A stretch of 64,000 bases of DNA from Apostichopus japonicus (Eukaryota > Echinodermata > Holothuroidea > Aspidochirotida > Stichopodidae), in NCBI RefSeq assembly GCF_037975245.1, contig NC_092575.1, positions 25,097,841 through 25,161,840 of the forward strand, read 5' to 3'. The position numbers and the translations under genes were made by a program. The notes under the pieces are model-generated. The model did no database searches. It was not told the origin of the DNA and saw only the letters and a program-made list of their open reading frames with translations. Of this stretch, positions 49,401 through 61,125 are shown one piece after another. Every line of letters begins with the position of its first letter. The first letter of the stretch is position 1.

Positions 49401-52400
49401 TCAGGCAAATGTCCTTTGAGGGTCTACTTAATGCAAGGTTCTGTGCTCATATGTTTAGCACTTACAGTACTCATGCTGCTTAATTGTGACATCACTGTCG
49501 GTTTGGTGCCACAAAATCTCACACAAGTAACATAAATTTGCTACATGATTACACTTCCTACAGAATTAATATAGTAAAAATATAAACTGTAAGACCCAGG
49601 AGCTGTTTTTAGTTGAGTTATATATTAACCTTTACGTAAAGATATTGTGCACTTACATCCTTCAAGAGAGACATCTATTTCATCCAAAGCCTTGCCTTTA
49701 AATTTGCTGATGGTACCCTCTTCCATCATGATAAGAATCTTTGATACCTTGGCTACTTGCAGTGTGCTTTCAGGCAACCTATAGAAATCTCTATGGATTC
49801 TAATGTCATGTCCCATGTAAGCAGCAAGCAAATCCAATTCATTCTCCTTCAGAGACAGAATTTGGGACATTGTAGCTACATGCTTTCTCAGTTTGCTTGA
49901 CCTAATCAGTTCTGGGTGGCTGGCACCACAGTCGATGGAATACTTTCTCAAGCAGTCATTTGCTGGCACAGGCCACTGAGAATCAAAGTATGGCCTTGCA
50001 AATACATAAGGATTGTTTGATGCTACCTTGGCTGAGCTCCTTGTGGAGATTAACAAATCCACATTTTGCACCATACTTTCAGTCATTAAGATAGGGACCG
50101 TGCGACGCCGTTTCCCAGGAATCTCAACTCTGTGGAACTTCCTCACAAGTGCCTTTTCAACCTCACCTAGACTTTGGAACACTTCTTCTGGTATGTTATC
50201 CATATCAGTTGTTATTTTCTCATACTGATCTAAACGTAGCCTTTCGATCTCCCCACTTCTTCTACGGTTGAACAGATTGATATGTGCCAAAGTCATCTTA
50301 CTTAGTTCATTCCAGTTGTTTGTTGAAGTTACATCATTTTTCAGCTGTTGTTTGTGTAGTTCAGTGTTGGTCTTTAGGTACTTGGTGAGTTTCTGTATGT
50401 CTGATGCCACAGGCTGCAGCTTTGGTTTGTTTATGCTGCGTTTATCCAAAGTATATTGAGCTACGGAAGACACTGAGGAGGACCAATCATTTCTCTTAAG
50501 TGTCTGGAACCCCTGAACCTTTGCCATCAAAGTGCTGTCACCTTTTCCACCATTGGCTTTGATAGCCTCTGAATGAACTATTGCAGCTACTTTGTCAATA
50601 TCGTAGCCTATGTTTCTGGCATAAGATGGTGTCTTGTAGTTGCTCCTTGTTTCATCAAATCCTGCAATATTCTTCACTGCTTTAACAAGAGTATCAAATT
50701 TATCAGGATTTATGCAGTCCCTCATACATGTCACAGATGGATCAATCTTTTTTGATTCAATCAACAACTTTGCTACATCTCTCATGCGCTGGGAAATAGG
50801 AAGGGCATGGTGATCTTCAGGATGTGAGTTTAACAGCTTAGTGCCAAATGTCAAAATAACTGGATCTTTTCTAACTTCCCGTGTAACCAAATCTGCCTGC
50901 ATGCGGGTCAATACCTTTGCATTGAGTGCATCCGAAGCACATTCAGAGGTAGGTAGAAACATCTTTGCTACTGCTTGAATACGGTGAACACGTTTCCTGT
51001 TGCCTCTGGATGAGCAAACCTTTTGGTGTTTCCAAAGTCCATCCTTCTTGAAACTACCATCACAATACTCACATGGCAGGTAGTCTGATGATTCCGCCTT
51101 GTCTAATGCCGTTGGCCTTTTCCGTGGCTTTATTTGACCTTCTCCAGTGTCCCATACCAATTTATTGTGTTTTAAATTCCCTCGGTTTCTCAAAACAGCT
51201 ATCTTTGCTTTTCTATCTTTCCCATGTAATGGAAGAGCATTGATTTCAACAACTAACTTTTCTTCATCATGCTTCTGAGAGCAATGACGAAAAATCTTTG
51301 CAAAAGCGTGATCACAGTAGAGGCAGTAGTCCTTGGAATCCCATTTTCTATTACCCTCTTTGCTTTTACTTGATAGCTGCACATCACTTGTTGTTGCGAA
51401 TGCTTCGTCATCACTTGAAGAGTCTTCCCAGTCTCCGTCATTACTTGATGAGTCTTCATCTTCAGTAAACATTTGCTTCTTGTTAATCTTTGATTGCCTT
51501 TTGTCTGAATATATACCTTGCTCATCTGTGTCTTCTTTAAGTACCTTTCTTTTCTTCATTTTTGCCTTTCGTTTCCTTTCAGTTTTATTTGCAGTTTTGG
51601 GCTCTTCCTCATCATCTTTCTCTGCTGGCTGCACTCCACTTGTGGTTGTGAAGTCTTCATCATATGTTGCTTTGTAAGTTTTTGATTTTCTTCTATCTAA
51701 ATCTGTAGATTCCTCATCTTTGTTGTCTTCTACAAGTAACTTTCTTCTCTTGTATACCTTATCCTTTGATTTGTTTTTCTTCCTGTGAACCTTTGACTTT
51801 GTTTTAGTTTTAATTGCAATTGTGGGCTCTTCCTCATCACTTTTCTCTGCTAGCTGCACTCCACTTGTGGTAGTGAACTCTTTATCTTCACTTGATGAAT
51901 CTTCATCTTCCACAAAATATGTCTCTTTGTAAGTTTTTGATTTTCTTCTATCTAAATCTGTAGATTCCTCATCTTTGTTGTCTTCTACAAGTAACTTTCT
52001 TCTCTTGGATACCTTAGCCTTTGACTTTGTTTTAGTTTTAATTGCAATTGTGGGCTCTTCCTCGTCACTTTTCTCTGCAAGCTGCACTCCACTTGTGGTA
52101 GTGAACTCTTTATCTTCACTTGATGAATCTTCATCTTCCACAAAATATGTCTCTTCGTAAGTTTTTGATTTTCTTCTATCTAAATCTGTAGATTCCTCAT
52201 CTTTGTTGTCTTCTACAAGTAGCTTTCTTCTCTTGGATACCTTAGCCTTTGATTTGTTTTTCTTCCTGTGAACCTTTGACTTTGTTTTAGTTTTAATCGC
52301 AATTGTGGGCTCTTCCTCGCCATTTTTCTCTGCAAGCTGCACTCCACTTGCGGTAGTGAACTCTTTATCTACACTTGACGAATATTTCTTTTTCAAAACA

Positions 52401-55400
52401 TCTTTCTTCTGGTGAATGTTTGTATTCTTGTTAACAGTATCATCATCTGAATCTTCCTCATCAATGATACCTTTCACAAGTAGCTTTCTTTTCTTGTATA
52501 CCTTAAGCTTTCTCTTCTTGCTTGCCTTTGGCTTTTTTGTGGTTTCAGTTGCAGCTTCGGGCCCTCCTTTGTCACCTGAGGCTTCAACTTCATACTCCTT
52601 CATCTTGTCTTCTATGAGTTCCCTACTTACAGGACTGCTTGCTCTAACATTTTCACAGAACTCTTCCGCTTCTACAAGTGCCTTGGAAACCTTTAACTTC
52701 TGTGTGGAAGTATCTGAAGAGTCATTTGAAGAAGCATTTGAATCATCGATATTAGACCTCTCAACTGAATAATCTGGGTCATGGTCTTCCTCCAAGTCAC
52801 TTAAATCACCATTCCCAGCATCGCTGTCCTGACGGTAGGGATGATGCAATGGTATTACTTCTGACAATTGTGAGTCTGAGTTCCAGGATTCTGGAACTTC
52901 TGCAGGAGATAATTGCAAATCTACCTCTCCTTCAATTGGAAATTCATTCGCATGAAAGGGTGATGTATCCTGGGTAACCCCATGACAGATATTTGAAAAT
53001 GGACATGCCAATGATACTACCTCTGACATTTGTGAGTCTAAGTTGCAGGATTCTGGAACTTCTCCAAGCTGCACTCCACTTGCGGTAGTGAACTCTTTAT
53101 CTTCACTTGACGAATATTTCTTTTTCAAAACATCTTTCTTCTGGTGAATGTTTGTATTCATGTTAACAGTATCATTATCTGAATCTTCTTTATCCATGAT
53201 ACCTTTCACAAGTAATTTTCTTTTCTTGTATACCTTAAGCTTTCTCTTCTTGCTTGCCTTTGGCTTTTTTGTGGTTTCAGTTGCAGCTTCGGGCTCTCCT
53301 TTGTCACCTGAGGCTTCAACTTCATACTCCTTCATCTTGTCTTCTATGAGTTCCCTACTTACAGGACTGCTTGCTCTAACATTTTCACAGAACTCTTCCG
53401 CTTCTACAATTACCTTGGAAACCTTTAATTTCTGTGGGGAAGTATCTGAAGAGTCATTTGAAGACGCATTTGAATCATCGATATTAGACCTCTCAACTGA
53501 ATAATCTGGATCATGGTCTTCCTCCAAGTCACTTAAATCACCATTCCCAGCATCGCTGTCATGACGGTAGGGATGCTGCAATGGTATTACTTCTGACAAT
53601 TGTGAGTCTGAGTTGCAGGGTTCTGGAACTACTGCAGGAGATAATTGTAGATTTACCTCTTCCTCAACTGGAAATCCATCCTCATTAATGGGCGATGTTT
53701 CTTGGGTGACCCCACGACAGGTACGTGAAAATGGACATGGCAATGGTATTACTTGTGACAACTGGGAGTCTGAGTGGTCGGACTCTGGAGCATAAGTTGA
53801 ATCTGATTCAAAATTCTCATTTTCCTTCTGTGGAATTTCTTCTGGGACTCTGAAAAAAGCTGGTGGTGGAAAACAATATGAAAATGGCAATCCATAATCG
53901 TAGAGTATTTCTTCATCTGCTGGAATGTGTCGAGTTGCAAACAACTGTAGCTGTGGCTTATTGTCTGGCCCTTCAAAAACTTTCACTTTGCTGTTTATCT
54001 CTTTTCTACTTCTGGCGTGGTTGACTAATCGTCCAAATTTCCATGGATCATCATCCCTTGGCTCCTCTGAGGCATCGACACTGGAAGAAACAAACAATTT
54101 TTTTTTTAAACAAAACCACAATTAATGACAAGATGCACGAAATAGAAGAATCATTTCTAAACACACATTCCACCGCCTGTCTAATCTCAAGATTCAGCAA
54201 TTCCTTACATAAAAATGATAGATGTACTGCTAGGGTTGAGTATTTGATATCAGTTGACCTCTGACATCTACCCAGTTTGACACACTATGAACTCAACCAT
54301 AGTACATCTACGTACATATGGGTTTGCTTCACATATGTTGAAGTCTAATGACCTCTGATTCCCCTTAAGTCAGGGTTTTATTTGAACGTATGATAACTTA
54401 ATACACATGGTCAAGCAAAAGTTCAGAAATAAAATGAAAATTTCAAAATTCACTTTCAGCACAAAGAAGCTCTGCAAGCAGTGTACAAAACTAATATGAC
54501 TGTGTGTTTATGAGCCTACAAAATGCATGCATTATGAGCACGATAAACATGCGTGTTAAGGTTCTAAAGTATATGACCTATGTTACCTTCAGATGACCTC
54601 TTTGGCATCTCAAAACCAAAGGGTTTATGAAGAGTAAATAATTGCACAAACACATGACAAAGTTCATCCGAAATGTTTTTCTTACATCTGTGTGTTACTG
54701 TTGAACACAGGCGCAAGGTGACTTTTTGATTCCTTGCCAATGTGAGATGCAAGTTCTGTTGAGAACCAAACAGACTGCTTCTGAATGATACATTGCTTGT
54801 GAAGGTCTGTGCACAATTAACCTTAGTAAAAAGAAAGCAAGGCAGGTTGACATCAAGTCCCAAAGTCATTGTAAAGTAATTGCATATCAACTTTCTGAGA
54901 TTGTAACACGTTATTGTGGGGGCCACCAACAGCAGATAGATAAAGTTCCTGTTCAAAGGTTTTTCTTGCATTGTACTCATAAGTAAAGTTTAATTCAAGA
55001 ATGTCAATGTAACGATTTCGCTGAATGTGTCTGCAAGACACAATTGTTCGCCCTTGGGCAGCTACCCACCAAGGTTGAAGAAGTTAAACCAGGCCATTTA
55101 AGGGGATTTCTTGAACCAAAATCTGACTCAAACACGTGTACCCACACACACCTTTTGGCCCTTCCCTCGTCATGAACTTCTGGTCACACCCTGGAACCCC
55201 ACCAAGGGTGGCCCATAAGGTGTCCTAGCATCTGACCTCTGATTGCATGACATTTGTTGCTATGGTAATTGAGATAGCTTGTACACCCCAACTGGCTAAG
55301 GAATTTCAATATTTCATCCTCTCCATGGGAGCTATGCATGTTAAAGTTTTCACTGAAAATGTGCTCAGATCTGCACTTAAATCAGTACAAACTGTGTATA

Positions 55401-58022
55401 CTTAGTACTTCGTAAAATTGTCAACAAGTTGAAACTTGATATGAACCTGGAACTTATTCCTTACTTAGTTTTCAACCCTTTTTAATATTTTACTTAATGG
55501 TTTCAGACTACCTCTGACATTCCAACAATCTATCTAAATCAGTATCATTTACTCATACTTTGAAACATCACGTAAAAGATCTCACAACATTATAATGTAA
55601 TGGAACATGAACTTCATTCATGCAGAGTAAGTTTGTAGGTTTGCTTACCACAACTTTTGATGTTTCCAACGGAAAAAAAACCTAAATCCAGTCTCCTTGA
55701 TGGTATCTCTCTTATCTCCTTCTGTTGCATTTACCAATTCTCCCTTGTAAGTAAGCAGAAAATCTCCTTTCTCAAATTTTCTTTTGGTAAAAATAGCTCT
55801 TCCTGAAAGACAAGGACACAAAAATGAATTGATTTTCTGTTGCCAGAATAATTTTTATTTTCACGTAAGCCTAATTGCTTGTCATTTCTGCTTCTTTCCT
55901 TCCTCCAATTTTATCTTTCTTTCTCTATGCTGCGCTTAATTTGTGTAAACACCAAATATTGCTGGCTCATGTCTATGGAAAGTCTCTTTGAGTCTTACAT
56001 ATCTACCCCCTCCGAATGGCTAACCCACATGAGCCTGACAGACATAATCCTTAGATTTTCAAGCACGAGGAGAGATGATCAACCATATGCATACATGCAT
56101 GCAGTCTGGTATGATAGCCCTCAATGGGAGAGATGTATGCCATCATTGTCAATTTAAACCCAGCATATCTGTGTTTAATGCCACTGAGATGATAAATGTT
56201 CTGTTAGAAAACACGAAGTCTGTAATTTACTGTTACAATAGTCACTTTTTGGTAGTAACTTTTTAACTTAAACTGTTAATGGCAAAGGTGTTTAGACTAC
56301 TTAACTTGCAATACAGCAAAGTGTCTTAATACCACTTTTAAAATATTTGGAAATGTCTGGAAATTTGATCATCTTCTTACTAAAAATTTGGTGTGGTCTA
56401 CTTAAATACTAATTTCTGTATGTATGATTTACTAGAGATCTTGCTTCCATGAGATCAATTTTATTTGCAACATGCTGGTTTAAAAGGGGCACTGTCGAAA
56501 GTTGTATGCCCTCAGAATGATGTTTAGTAGGATTTCAATCCTAGTCTTACTACAATATCAGTCACAATGCATTCAGTTGATAGGAATAAATAATCATTAT
56601 AAATGTGAACAAGATTTTAATTGCTATAGTGTAAGAGGGTTTAGTTTGAATAGTTTCTTCTTCATGAATCAAGAGTGTGGATCGACCGAAAGGACTTTGT
56701 AATAAGAGCACCACATTTGTTGACAAAGGCACCCCATAATTGGTAGAAATTTTGAAGCTAGGTACCCGACTGGTCCGACCCGGCGGCATACCAGGTACCT
56801 GATTTTTTGCCTGCCCAACTATTTCTTTGACCAACATGCCACCTGCACAAGTTTGTAAATCATTACATCTGCCTAAAGGCCATTTTAACAGAAAAGATCA
56901 CTTGATTATTAGTGTCTAGATATTGATTATAAACTTTGAGAGTAGAAAAGATCCCTTTTTGTTTGCTTGCTCATTTGAAAAGTAAAATAGCATTTGCATC
57001 TTACAAGCGCATAAGCAGATCTCCATTGCCCTAGTAGTACTATGTACCAAATGTGATATAAATTTGTAGAACCCTCAGCAGTCTAAAAAGACACCTGTTT
57101 TGCTTTCCCAGTGGTGAAGTTCTAAATGGTGCATGTTAATGGAAATTGGGTTTTTAGAAGAATTTTTGAAAGTTTACTGCTCCATCGTTTGTGCCAGTTC
57201 TGGTAAAAGCATTTGACTGTAGGCCTTCATGTCAAGAACATTACACTGGGTTGTATTAACTGTGTACAGTTTTGTCTTAAACTTCATGAACATGATTTTC
57301 TGAGATTTTGCTTTCTCCTTTATTGGGTTAAGCAGGATGTTGATATTTTTGTGGTTTATTTGCCAATTCAGTAAGTGAAGGATATTACACGAAAGTGCCT
57401 TATCAGATCATGAGTAATGAAAAAATGATTATTTACAAACAAAAAGGGACATTGACCAATGGCTCAAACTGATAATAATTTTGAAACAATGCAGCATCAA
57501 CTCAAGGAATACCCCTTAGGGAGAATAAACCATGGATCATTACCCCCACTTCTCACCAGCATATGATTCAATACTCTGTGTACAATTTGTCATCTTATAA
57601 CCAATTTTGAACAACACACAACTCTAAGCATTTAAAATGATTCCAATGATTAAAACTCAACTCAAAAACATCAAAGTTATCGAATGATTGTTACATTAAT
57701 GTTTCCTATAAAGATCGACCATTGCATAACACAGCGCTAGATCGATCTAGATCGACGTGATCACGTCAATGGACCCTTAATTCCCATACGATTTACGTAA
57801 TAGTAGATAGAAATTCCACACAAAGAGTGCACTCATAGTTATAATCCATTCAATTCAAAGATTCATTAACACAATATATGTGTTAATACCTTGTAACATT
57901 TTGTTCATCAGAAAGATAGGAAACAAAAGTGTTATGTACTGGACAGAAGTAATATTGTGATTCTTACCTTTAATGGGAAGAATTTTCATGAGAAAACCTT
58001 CTTGGTCGTCCATCATCTGCAT
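46154..58022 (-). CDS. KMT5A-like SET / zinc-finger / tyrosine-recombinase-like fusion protein (7 coding exons)
   Basis: Minus-strand gene. Exons in coding order: 58022-57968 (start ATG; exon from acceptor at 58027), 55802-55649, 54080-49657, 49034-48954, 48542-48465, 47657-47592, 46401-46154. All are GT-AG and in phase, giving 5106 nt or 1701 aa plus stop. Domains: SET (about 19-130), two near-identical Ser/Asp/Lys-rich repeats and further basic repeats (about 150-960), C2H2-like fingers (about 985 and 1072), tyrosine-recombinase-like domain (about 1340-1515), and a C-terminal basic module of about 65 aa with KPWTCEEKKCVLVHF and GRKWSTIKDFV. KMT5A monomethylates histone H4 Lys20 in the known family. 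The recombinase half resembles an uncharacterised multi-copy family in aquatic animals, perhaps Crypton-related. I know no standard gene with this combination. Upstream 5' exons are not certain. Confidence 0.75.
46990..47400 (-). repeat. Dispersed repeat copy B
   Basis: Shares long ordered blocks with 59990-60260: cattcagactgaggacccca, catgtaccttaaccttaaca, cgtggtgattctttagaaat, aggtcctcgttcaaa. On the minus strand both copies are open and encode a related peptide (FGLDDYRCLCS, RSSDVISKESPRSLRNS), so the family may once have been coding. It is inside the intron before the last exon. Confidence 0.7.
47592..47657 (-). CDS. SET-recombinase gene exon 6 (duplicate of exon 5)
   Basis: A 66-bp exon encoding VSSTSCGQDGRTKKESQKQ plus SQA. 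The acceptor used in exon 5 (tttcag) is tttcaa here, so I place the splice at the attcag 12 bp further on. This drops four codons and keeps the phase. The donor GCAG|gtaaca matches exon 5. Confidence 0.5.
48465..48542 (-). CDS. SET-recombinase gene exon 5
   Basis: A 78-bp exon with acceptor tttgtttcag and donor GCAG|gtgaat. It encodes ETSVVSSTSSGRIESTKK then LSQKESLA. It is a paralogue of exon 6, part of a tandem duplication of about 0.9 kb. Confidence 0.6.
48954..49034 (-). CDS. SET-recombinase gene exon 4
   Basis: An 81-bp exon with acceptor atgaag and donor GCTG|gtaaat. It encodes an acidic linker (DENNSSCEELGDEDTSEETP). The acceptor lacks a strong pyrimidine tract, but phase is kept on both sides. 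Confidence 0.55.
49657..54080 (-). CDS. Giant 4.4-kb exon 3: SET C-half, repeats, fingers, recombinase-like domain
   Basis: Begins with VDASEEP and the SET signatures WKFGRLVNHARS and EEILYDYG. Then follow two 244-residue copies (DNA period 732 bp, about 53072-53775 and 52336-53040) and about four shorter copies spaced 225-255 bp (51628-52340), rich in Ser, Glu and Lys. Two Cys/His fingers follow (CLYCDHAFAKIFRHCSQKH and CEYCDGSFKKDGLWKH). The recombinase-like part shows RRRSGEIERLRL (Arg box), KLRKHVATMSQ, YMGHDIRIHRDFYRLP (Gly-His and Tyr). The donor GGA T|gtaagt at 49656 ends the exon. Without splicing there it would stop at 49625 after a CKCTISLRKG tail, a possible alternative end. Confidence 0.85.
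55649..55802 (-). CDS. SET-domain exon 2
   Basis: Encodes GRAIFTKRKFEKGDFLLTYK and then GELVNATEGDKRD, closely matching the N-terminal half of the KMT5A SET domain (GRGVFAT, GDFVVEYHGDL, KKRE). It begins after a ctttcag acceptor and ends at a TG|gtaagc donor. Joining to 54080 gives L-C-V-D-A-S, like the YCVDAT of KMT5A, which confirms the splice. Confidence 0.85.
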
Positions 58023-58027
58023 GTGAC
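57968..58027 (-). CDS. First coding exon of the SET-recombinase gene
   Basis: A 60-bp exon with acceptor cttcacag (before 58027) and donor AAAG|gtaaga. The ATG at 58022-58020 gives MQMMDDQEGFLMKILPIK, which runs in frame into the SET exon. No in-frame ATG is open further upstream if the preceding exon is the one ending near 60811, so this start is preferred. Another undetected 5' exon could extend the protein. Confidence 0.6.
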
Positions 58028-58389
58028 CTGTGAAGTAAAAATCAAGCGATAGCTTTGACTCTTAGATGTTACCTTAAAGCACAATAATTAAGTTTAGAAA
58101 CATGTTTCAAAAGTATGAGAATGTTAGTATTGTGTTTGAAAGAGGAACATTTTTTTAATCTTTAAGGATGGATATTTCAAATATACTTTGAACAGTAGCG
58201 AACGTGATGTCACCTTGGTAAATGCAGATTGCGGCATAACCCACACTACATACAGTTCCTACAATAGTCACAACAAAAACTGCGTTTAAATACAGATTGA
58301 TGGGAGTGCTAAAACTTCAAGGAGCTCGTTTTGCCTATATGCCAGCATAACGTCATTCACAAAATAAATTGGTGCTTCTGGTGAAAGAC

Positions 58390-59970
58390 TAGTGAATTTA
58401 ATAACCAGAATGCAAAATGCATTGAGGTTTCGATGACTTCAATGCACTAGACTTCTGCTTGTTAGTATAACCAGAACTAGCTGTTACACTATGGCATGCT
58501 AACACAGGTCAGTCTGTACATGGATATACACACCTCCATCAACAACAGTAGGGTTCTTGTACTCAATGTTATGAATCCGCACACCAAGTATTACAAACCA
58601 AACCAAATCTCTAATAACTTCGCACATTAAGGTTGCAGAGGAGTCCACTTATGGACAATTTAGATTGAAATATGTCCACGAAATTTCAAAGAATCAACTT
58701 GAAAGAAGCTAATACAGGTCACTGGAGGTCAACCTGAGGTCAAAGGTCACCCAATTGCAGGTCTAATATTGTATTACAATAGCGTAACTCCCAACCTTGA
58801 TGGACATTTGGTTCTCAAGTTATTGCAAAAATACTAGATTTTGACCCCTGATTGACCTTTGTTGACATTGGATCACATGACTGTTATGTTTAGAAACAAT
58901 CCCTTACCCCATTCACAACTAGTCCCAAAATATCAAATTTGTCGGACCCTGCCAATGGTAGTTTCACAAGTTATTGAGAAAAACTAGGCCAACATTACAG
59001 CCAACTCCATGAAGTGAAAGCAAATCTCAAGTTCACAGGTGCTTGACCTAGTTTCTCCTTGGCAGCTGGCCAAGAAATGTTTTGAAATTTCGCGGTACCT
59101 GTGCAAACTAACATCCAACCAGAACTACCAATTATCTACAAATATTATCTAGAGAAGGCATGCTTCGCCATTCAAGTGCACTATTCCATCGAAATCACAT
59201 CAACTCTTTAGCAAAATATCCATACGGTTGAGTGACAAGTGTTGCAGTAGCTCTAGCACTTTTATATATGGTCTGCAAGCAAGCCTTGGAAGACACTGTA
59301 ACACACACACATGTATGTAGCTATGTACATAGCAATTCAGGACTTCTAGCGACACACTTAAGTCAATGGGGATATTGTCGCGAGTTCATATTCAAATCTA
59401 CGGATGCCCGTAAGATCATTTTCAATTGTCAAAAGGCTCTCCTATTCTTATGAGGCGAATTGCCCATGTCATCTACTTATAGGCTGGACGATGGGAGATA
59501 CCGTCTATTATGAAAAGGTTTTTACAAGTTGACCCCTGGTGACCCTAAATGACCTTCGACATCCACCAAAAACGATAGGTTTTTTGTACTTAATGTGGTC
59601 AACCTACATACCAAAAATGAAGTCAATGCAAGCTTTGCTTCTTGAGATATAATGTTTACAAGCTTTTCACTATTTGACCCCTGGTGACCCCAAGTGACCT
59701 TTGACCTACACCAAAAACAATAAGCTTCATGTACTAAATGTGGTACTTCTACAAACAAAATATGAGATTAGTCCAAGCTTTGTTCGTTGAGATATCATGT
59801 TTACAAGCTTTTCACAATTTGACCCCTGGTGACCTTAAATGACCTCTGACCTACACCAAAAACAAAAGGCTTTTTCTACTCAATAAGGTATTCCTATGTA
59901 TCAAATATGAGAACTGTCCAAGCTTCCCTTCTTGAGATATCGTGTTTACAAGCTGGGCGTCACAAACGCA
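58390..59970. repeat. Dispersed repeat copy with several ~120-bp units
   Basis: Left part (58390-58640) is the inverted match of 10720-10940. The right part (59520-59970) has three to four units with tttgacccctggtgacc, caccaaaaacNataggNtt, and agctttNcttcttgagatat. It ends at gtttacaagctgggcgtcac and a (ca)n tract, the mirror image of 10380-10420. The open frames here are not genes. Confidence 0.7.
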
Positions 59971-59984
59971 CACACACACACATG

Positions 59985-60262
59985 TTTGTATTACATTCAG
60001 ACCGAGGACCCCATTGAATTTTCCATTGTTCAAATCCACGTACCCTAACCTTAACAATACCCCATACAATAGAATTCTTCCAAGGACGTGGTGATTCTTT
60101 AGAAATCACAACCGAGGATCTGAAATTCTTTTGTTCAAGTCCTCGGTCAGTTAGCAAAACAAATGCATACACACACGCATGATTGCAAATGTTACGATTA
60201 TCATCTAAACCAAAAACCAGATTTCTACAAGAAGAAAATGTCGAATAGGGGAGCATGTAGTT
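59985..60262 (-). repeat. Dispersed repeat copy A
   Basis: Companion of 46990-47400. Conserved blocks include cattcagaccgaggacccca, accctaaccttaacaatacc, gtggtgattctttagaaatc and caagtcctcggtca. The minus-strand frame 59960-60256 carries the related peptide FGLDDNRNICNH and RSSVVISKESPRPWKNS. Confidence 0.7.
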
Positions 60263-60813
60263 TTCACATGGTTAGGAAGAGAAAATTAGAACTGAGGACA
60301 ATGTATCAAAATCTTCCACCAGACAGTTTTCTTAAAGGACTAATGGATTGTTAACGTTATAAGTTAGCCTAGCTTACATTACGTCAATATGAGGACTTCT
60401 GAACGGTGGGCAATCAGTTTGAGGCTTAACACGAACTAAGGTTGATATTTTCGTAAGTGCTTGACAGTACTGATATTGGAATACAACATCCCAAACCATA
60501 ACACTACAGCTAATCCTAGGTGTGATATTATGTAACATGAGAACAATCTCACCTCTCTCTGGCCTGTCGATCCCTCATTGCCATCTCATATAAATTAGCC
60601 TAGCCTACACAGTCAATCTGAGGACTTGTGAACGGTAGGCAAAGACTATAGTAGTAGACATCATAGGCCTAGCCTATTATGTGTACATGATTCGCCACTA
60701 GGCCTACTCCGAGTTTATGGCGATACTTTCACTAGTGCGTGGCAGTACCAATATCGGAATACAACGGTCCAAACCAGGGAGCTGTATAACAGCAATTTAC
60801 CTTAACTAACCTT

Positions 60814-61125
60814 TCACAAAACTGTCTCGAACTCGAAGTATGTTTGTGTTGGAGGCGTGCAGCTTGGCGCTGCGTCTTGCTCTGTATTGGTTGGTAGGTC
60901 TAGTGGTACTGGTACTGGGAGTGGTAGGCCTAGCTCCTGTTGTTGATATGTCGGTGTGTTATTCGCTGATACTGGGATAACCACGCAACCACCTTCATAG
61001 AAAAAGCGGCTCTGAATTTGTCGTAAGTTGGAAGCTATTTCATATATCCATTTCAAAAGAACCGCAAATATGACAAACAATGATATCGCTACAATAATAG
61101 CAACGATAGTATGCAGCGTGAACAT
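60814..61125 (-). CDS. Hypothetical 103-aa single-pass membrane protein
   Basis: ATG-started frame with an N-terminal hydrophobic helix (about residues 7-27, AIIVAISLFVIFAVLLKWIY) followed by a basic/polar stretch and a Pro-rich tail (LPLPVPVPLDLP). It ends at TGA 60816-60814; three bases later a good donor, AAG|gttagt, follows. It may be a small gene or the first exon of the SET-recombinase transcript, in which case it would be an upstream reading frame. I recognise no family. The composition looks protein-like, unlike the neighbouring repeat-derived frames. Confidence 0.35.
   Translation of the reverse strand: MFTLHTIVAIIVAISLFVIFAVLLKWIYEIASNLRQIQSRFFYEGGCVVIPVSANNTPTYQQQELGLPLPVPVPLDLPTNTEQDAAPSCTPPTQTYFEFETVL

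Noticed and set aside
54564-54980. 138-residue minus-strand frame in the intron of the SET-recombinase gene
   Set aside because: No domain recognised, no splice support, and conserved exons on either side join without it.
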